NCBI RefSeq assembly: GCF_014529535.1
Contig: NW_023503409.1
Location: forward strand, 310,390-374,389
DNA from: Bradysia coprophila
Lineage: Eukaryota; Arthropoda; Insecta; Diptera; Sciaridae
Reading direction: 5' to 3'
Length of the DNA: 64,000 nucleotides
Made by a program: the position numbers and the translations under genes. The stretch's first letter is position 1. Each line of letters starts with the position of its first letter. Shown piece after piece: positions 58,601-64,000 of the stretch. Below the pieces are notes generated by a model, which ran no database searches, had not been told where the DNA came from, and saw only the letters and a list, made by a program, of their open reading frames with translations.

Positions 58601-61600
58601 TTAATTTTGGTGTGGAAAAATGAAATAAAATTTAAAATTTGTCTTTTTCGTGTGAAATCGATGTTGCTTTAAAAAAAGAGCGCGGCACGACAACTCTATT
58701 ACAAAGAAGTCAGTGTCACATTTTTCAAAATAAGGTGTTATTTTGACAGCGTCAAAACGAAGTTTGGTTGCTAGAGAGTGTATTGTTATTACAAACAAAA
58801 AGTAGTATTATCTGCACCATCCATTTCAATACCGAATCTGTCCTGTTGAAATCAGTTTCATAACTCGTGGTCATTAAATAAACGAACACAAATAACATTG
58901 TAGCATACATAATAAGGTAGACTCTACCTGGTAGAGTGGTAACGAAGTGAATAGGATATAAGGATGTTACATACATACCGCACACAATGTATGCTTAAAA
59001 CGTGGTTACTAATAGTAATTGTTCGAAGCGTCGCATGTACATTGAAGGTTAATAATTACAAGTACTACAAGGATTTTCCATGCATTGAATGGTTTAAGTC
59101 AGTATTAATTATTTTATTATTTACACTAAAGACACGACACCATTCGCTCGCATGCGGGACAATTTTTTCGTTTATAAATACTGAAGAAGAAAAACGATGG
59201 GAAAAATTTCAACACTTTCGTTTCCCAACGTTTCGTTTCTTTAAAAGGTAACATAACGAAAGAATCGAGATTCTGACTTTCTTCGACTCAGGCCACTACA
59301 TGGATCATTGTTGTAATTTTCTGTAAAATCCTTTATTATATGCAAATTAGTTTCCTTGCTTTTATACACATCGTTTGTGTGTGACTGTTATAAATCCAAA
59401 ATTACTATTTATAATGTAATGATGATATGGATAACCCTGAATTCCAAACTCAAAATAAAGTGTGATGCATGAGTGAAATATAATATTCAGAGTGTGATTC
59501 GTATGCAATGATATTTCAAATATTTATATTCGCACTCGCATTGGCATGAAATAACAGTATTCTGTGTGAAAATGTAAGTTAATGAAGAAAATAATGAGAT
59601 ATTGTCTGAAAGTAAAGATATTTTTCAGGTCTTCAAAAGCACTGATTTTCACGAGACTTTTCATTCATTAAAAATGCGTCAAGGACGTTTCACAGTATAC
59701 ACTATGATATATACCAACAAGCGATAAACAATGTTTGTTATCTAACGATAACAACTGTTGTAAGACTATGGTTTTTGGCAGATTATGTTCGCAGTCATTA
59801 TGAAATATACTACACATGACACTTCAGAAATTTAGGTAGGGAAAATAGGTAAAAGAGATAAAAAAAAGTTCCAAAGAAAGCATTTTGGTAGACAAACATT
59901 TTTGCGAATATAAAAATTTTTCGGTTAGTTGGACGTTAATATTTATAGTAATCCAATGAAAACGTATTTCCATAAGCCGGCCATATAAACGATAAGTGTG
60001 CGATTTCTAAGAATTAAAGAGTTTTGAAAAGAACAACAATTGATACAAAGGTCGGTGTACACTTTCATATGAACGGCGGCCATTGTATAATGAGCAGATA
60101 TACTAATTCCAATTAGATGTTATCATCACCTACATTCATTTTCATCAGAAAGCCAAGTTATCAGTAGTAACTCTTGAAACTAGTCAATTCGAACTTAACC
60201 TGTAGAATTCAATTGCGATTCGATTGAAACCAATTTCAAGAAATTCAGACCAAATTTACGCAATCGAGAGTGTATACAAGCATTTCCTGGAACTTTATTT
60301 CGATTTTTTTTTTGTAAAGGTCACTTCCAACTTTTAAAAAAAATGTTGGTAACGGACACTCATTTTCCGCCGTTAGACCCTGACTTACAGTCAATGGAAT
60401 TATCAGTAGCAACTCTTGAAACTAATCAATTCGACCCACAAAATTCTTGCGAAAGTTCGCTAACTGTTGAATGATCATTCTTAATCTCGTTAGCATATAT
60501 GCATTTCTTGTAAAAAAAATTTTAGATTCTAAAAATAGTTTCAGTTATAGGCCATTGATTCCAAAAAACCGTTTTCGGATCTTTAAAAAAAATGATTTAA
60601 ATCAGTGACCTCTTTTTGTTGGCTAACATTTAAATGCGTTGATAATTAGCGTAGCCAATAATAGGTTTTCTGAACTCGACAAGTTTGATAGACTCATCAA
60701 AACTTTAAACTCAGTAATAATAAGTGAAGCATTAAGTAGTAATGATGGAGCCAATATGTTGATGTAACAATAATTCATCGGCTCATGGTTTCTTATCGTA
60801 TTCAATTTAGGACTATTGTGATTTTATATTTGCTTAAGAATTGGACAGAAAACGATTGCCGTATCATGTATCAATGAGTCATATGCGTATATGTAACTGT
60901 ATTAAAACGAAGAGAAAACAGTATATCGATGTTTTGTTCTTTTGTGACAAAAAAAAAAATATATTAACGAACCGCTGCTAACAACCTTTTTCCTTATCGG
61001 GATGATGTCATTATTTAAGTTCGAAACGAAGTTGAGGAATTAAAAAGCAGATAAAAATATGAGCATTGTCAGCGCGATGTAACTTTCGCATAATGGTAAT
61101 TCTTTGAGCAGTAAATACCGAAGCATAAGAAACCACACCAGACAGATTTTATATCTGAGTAATGTTTTTAAACCAATGATTGCACAATGACAATAATAAT
61201 TTAATTTGGATAAGTGATTCGCATGTTTTTCATCTAACACATTTTACAAATAAATAATTCAATGAATACTTCATCGTGTTGTTAAGCACGGAAAAAACTG
61301 GAAAAAATTTTGCTTATGAATTTCAACGGTTAATAGAAACATTGAACTATTCCCCACCAATTAAAACACCTCTGGGACAATAATTAGCATGCAATAATGT
61401 TATGAACTCTGACTGCATACGCAAAATTTACATTTTTCAGTTTCCTTATCAAATCGACGTAAAGGTAGAACTGATAATAATAATTTATTGTTTGAGTCAC
61501 GAATGAAATATTCATAAAATGACTAAAAATTTCACACCGAAGATTCGATTATGTTTACGGCTTTTCAGTAACGATATTTTTACTGTCAAAACAACCATTA

Positions 61601-63256
61601 AATCAGACACAGAGATGGTGTTTCAAAAATGGCAACAAAACAGAATTTTAAACCAATCCACCACACTTCAGGGAAGCAGTAAGATATACTTTCTTTCACA
61701 ATAGTTAGACACATTCCTGCTTGTTAAATTAAAATCTGATAATACAGCAGGTTGGTGTCCTTAACACGTAGGGGATAATGCTCGATCAGGCACTTTAGGC
61801 ACGCCGGAAAGTGCTAAGGGAGTCGAGGATTAATAAATTTCTAAAAATCAAAAGTCACATTTTTGATTTTTAGAAATTTATTTGGAGGTATTCCACGACT
61901 CCCTTAGCACTTTCCGATGTGCCTAAAGTTGACAAATCGCAATAACCGGCAACGTGTTAAGAATAAAAGCAATAGTGTTGATGTGTATGGAGTTTGGTGC
62001 TGCTGATCTTGGCACTAATATATTTTTGACATCAGACTACCTTCTTTATTTTCATTTCTAGAATCAACTTAAAAGGACTGGCTTGCGAGTTAAACAATTC
62101 CTTCTACTGCCTACAGTTTCGCATGAAATCCAAAGATCTTTTGTTAAATTAGTAAAACACTTTCGGTAACTACTTTTACGTGTCTCGGCAATGTAAATGG
62201 TCCTTCTCTTATATGAAAAATGCATTTAGTACATTGTCTAATAACTTCCCCAACCCCCACTTCTCAAACCTCAAAATAAAATTTAGAGCCACGGACGTAA
62301 TGTACTAATAATGTTTAACAACCTCCGTTGAGCTGGTGTGATTAATAATTGCTATTGCTACGCGAGATCGTTAAATTTTTATGTTACTTGTCGTGTGATA
62401 AAGTTGGATTTAATTGTTGAACCTGTGCTGGTGTATTTTTACAAAAGATTAATTCCAGCACATTCGTATCTTTTATGAAAAATTTCCTGATTCGTACTCA
62501 ATCGATCCACAATCTCGGATTAATTCAGAAATCAGAATCAATAATCTTCGATAACAAAAGTTGGTTTACAGCCTTCATGAATCACCTAGGCTCAGGATAG
62601 AACGTTGTAAACTGTAACATATGTATACACCTATATCGTATAAGACACTGTGGCTGTAACTGAATTGAAGAGTTTTTTTTTTTAATAAACCGATAATATG
62701 TTTAAACTAACAAAATCTGCAAGACAGCATAAATATCTTCCAAATTTGGAACTGAAATGTCGAATATTCGATACCACCTGTCCTTCATAAATAAAAACGA
62801 GCGAAAACATGCGTGGTCATAAGTCGATGTATCACAGGTTATGTATGGATCATGTATCAATAAAATTGAATTACAAATGAATTGAAATTTGATTATTTAC
62901 TTAAGTGTTACTCAGCTGTTAGTATATATACACACTCTGCTCAAATTACTAACATCAGTCAATTCTTCGTGTAAAAAATTGAAACGAAAACAAAAACCTA
63001 AATTTGCACAGACAAACATCTTGTATATTTTAGGCGACTCCCTTCTTTTGAGGAAAAAATATTTCAAAATTTTACAAAAGCCAATATTTTTGTGGAAAAC
63101 TGCCAATGATCAATGAAAAGTCTTTAGAGAAACCCTATCAGTTAAAGTCTACCACACAAAATTTGTTATGAATGGTGTACTGAGATTCCAATCAATTTGG
63201 ATAATATAATGTTTTCAATTCACTTACGACAGCTTTCGTTGTTTATCCATATTCAT
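52642..63256 (-). CDS. Csp: Cysteine-string protein (DNAJC5/Csp)
   Basis: Exons on the minus strand: 63228-63256, 57157-57295, 56737-56889, 56536-56670, 54970-55017, 54189-54387, and a tentative last exon 52642-52670, giving about 243 residues (Drosophila Csp about 249). Start [21 protein letters not shown], then a J domain with HPD at 43-45 and [20 protein letters not shown], the linker [17 protein letters not shown], and the cysteine string ([18 protein letters not shown]) that is palmitoylated. The C-terminus has [14 protein letters not shown] and [15 protein letters not shown], typical of insect Csp. It is an Hsc70 co-chaperone on synaptic vesicles. Without the last exon, reading through the GTATTT donor at 54188 ends two codons later (stop at 54181), a possible second isoform. 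Intron 1 is 5.9 kb. Confidence 0.93.
53050..53159. repeat. Foldback element, about 110 bp
   Basis: Lies in the last Csp intron. TTTTACTACCTACCACATGC then GAAAGTTGA pairs with TCAACTTTC then GCATGGTACTGGCAGTAAAA. Related ends occur at 26252 and 26357, and single ends at 56484 and 62106, so it is a dispersed family. Confidence 0.65.
55814..55878. repeat. Short hairpin in a Csp intron
   Basis: AGAGAGATGATAT pairs with ATATCATCTCTCT around a 39-bp loop. It lies between Csp exons at 54970-55017 and 56536-56670. Confidence 0.55.
57775..57970. repeat. Hairpin repeat, family copy B
   Basis: Contains CACTCGGCCTACGGCCTCGA as a GC-rich core, TAGTGCCTAAAAAGCATTTG, then CAACGTTTTTCGCAATAAAG and GCAACGGAAAGT. 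About 100 bp match copy A (40745-40918) in inverted orientation. Confidence 0.7.
61760..61962. mobile_element. Inverted-repeat element, about 203 bp (MITE-like)
   Basis: Outer ends CTTAACACGT and ACGTGTTAAG pair. Inner arms ACTTTAGGCACGCCGGAAAG, then GTGCTAAGGGAGTCG, pair with CGACTCCCTTAGCAC, then TTTCCGATGTGCCTAAAGT. The centre is a second stem of AAATTTCTAAAAATCAAAA around GTCACAT. No coding capacity. Confidence 0.7.
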
Positions 63257-64000
63257 TATAATAACACTAGACACAAGACAACTTCACTTTTTCACTCAAT
63301 CAGTTCTTTCGGAGCTAAAAAACACTACAATTATGCGAAATTCAATTAATATGTCGAGAAAATGTACACCATTTTCATCTGAAATACTGCGAAAATTTCC
63401 CACGATACTTTATGACACTTTGAAAACGCTCAAATTTGATAGAACTGATGGCCGTGATGGCCAAAGGAATTTGTAAAGTTTTGTCAAGTTGGATTTTCTT
63501 GATACACTGTCTGGTCGTGAATGCAGTAGCAGAATCGAAGTTTAGTTCGAAAATGTCGATGCATATTGTACCATATGATCAGAAGGTGGAGTGAGTTCAC
63601 TCCAATCTTTCCATTTAGAATTTTGATCCAGGAAAGCAATACAATAATCTACAGAATCTGATAATGCAATTGGACTGTTTTTCGGAATAGACGTTGGTTA
63701 GTGGGCGTATGATTAGAGAATTAGTGAAAAAATAGTTATTTTCCTAACGAATACTAAAAGCGAGTTCTGGAATTGAATTACCTAAAAAGTCTCTTAGCAT
63801 AAGTTGGGAACATCGTTTTTCCTAAACGATGTCGGAAATACTCGACGAAGTCGCGATATTTTAACACTAGTTAGGAAAATACCGTTCAACACCAAAGTAA
63901 CCATTTGGGATGGACCAGTGTAGCATATGAAAAATTGAATTGTATGTACCTGATTGTGTGCCGATACGTTCACCACACTATGTTGGATATGTTCGAATTT
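63257..64000. other. Upstream region of Csp
   Basis: 5' UTR and promoter side of the minus-strand Csp gene. No TATA box or other element can be assigned with confidence. The short open frame 63794-63976 has no domain. Confidence 0.4.

Larger units (their letters stand above)
57296..63227 (-). other. First intron of Csp, 5.9 kb
   Basis: GTAAGT donor (63227 side) and a poly-T then TTTTAG acceptor (57296 side). It holds repeat copy B (57775-57970), a GAGGCCAGAGCGAAGCGAGA patch near 58270, a symmetrical stretch with GTGAGAAAAT repeats near 58045-58115, and the hairpin element 61760-61962. No coding gene is seen. Confidence 0.6.

Overview
The window looks like nuclear DNA from a fly-like insect, probably a nematoceran such as a fungus gnat. 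It is AT-rich, introns are mostly 40-120 bp with clear GT...AG borders, and the encoded proteins are animal proteins of insect type (cysteine-string protein, yin-type peptide transporter, OCIA-domain protein, FAN/NSMAF, TMEM43, UCHL5). The species call is inference. All gene models were built by eye from reading frames and splice sites; no transcript evidence was available.

Layout. 1-1.5 kb: a membrane-anchored, catalytically dead serine protease homologue (+). 2.2-2.6 kb: a small RBIS (C8orf59-like) ribosome biogenesis factor (-). 2.6-6.5 kb: non-coding, with two foldback elements. 6.5-8.4 kb: a SMYD4-like SET/MYND protein (+). 9.1-11.8 kb: an RBR E3 ligase with the C-terminal signature of HOIL-1/RBCK1 (+). 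11.8-15.3 kb: a block of palindromic non-autonomous elements. 15.3-24.8 kb: a proton-coupled peptide transporter (yin/SLC15 type, +) with a 6.6 kb first intron and a possible second first exon. 26.7-28.1 kb: an intronless secreted leucine-rich-repeat protein (-). 28.2-31.0 kb: repeats. 31.1-32.5 kb: UCHL5 (+), convergent with TMEM43 (-, 32.6-34.1 kb). 35.3-44.9 kb: the BEACH/WD40 protein FAN/NSMAF (+). Its 6 kb intron holds a complete tetraspanin gene and a small acidic ORF, both on the opposite strand, and a 1.8 kb foldback element lies inside the tetraspanin's own intron. 46.6-47.6 kb: an unrecognised 300-residue protein (-). 48.3-49.5 kb: an OCIAD1/asrij-type protein (+). 52.6-63.3 kb: cysteine-string protein Csp/DNAJC5 (-), with a 5.9 kb first intron. 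63.3-64 kb: upstream sequence.

The genes are ordinary housekeeping and neuronal genes with no evident pathway linking them. The notable material is structural: nested genes, many palindromic or foldback DNA elements with recognisable target duplications (TTA, TA, TTAA), and a recurring set of hairpins with GC-rich cores in an otherwise AT-rich sequence. I saw no retrovirus-like, Polinton-like or toxin genes, no CRISPR array and no convincing intact tRNA or rRNA gene.
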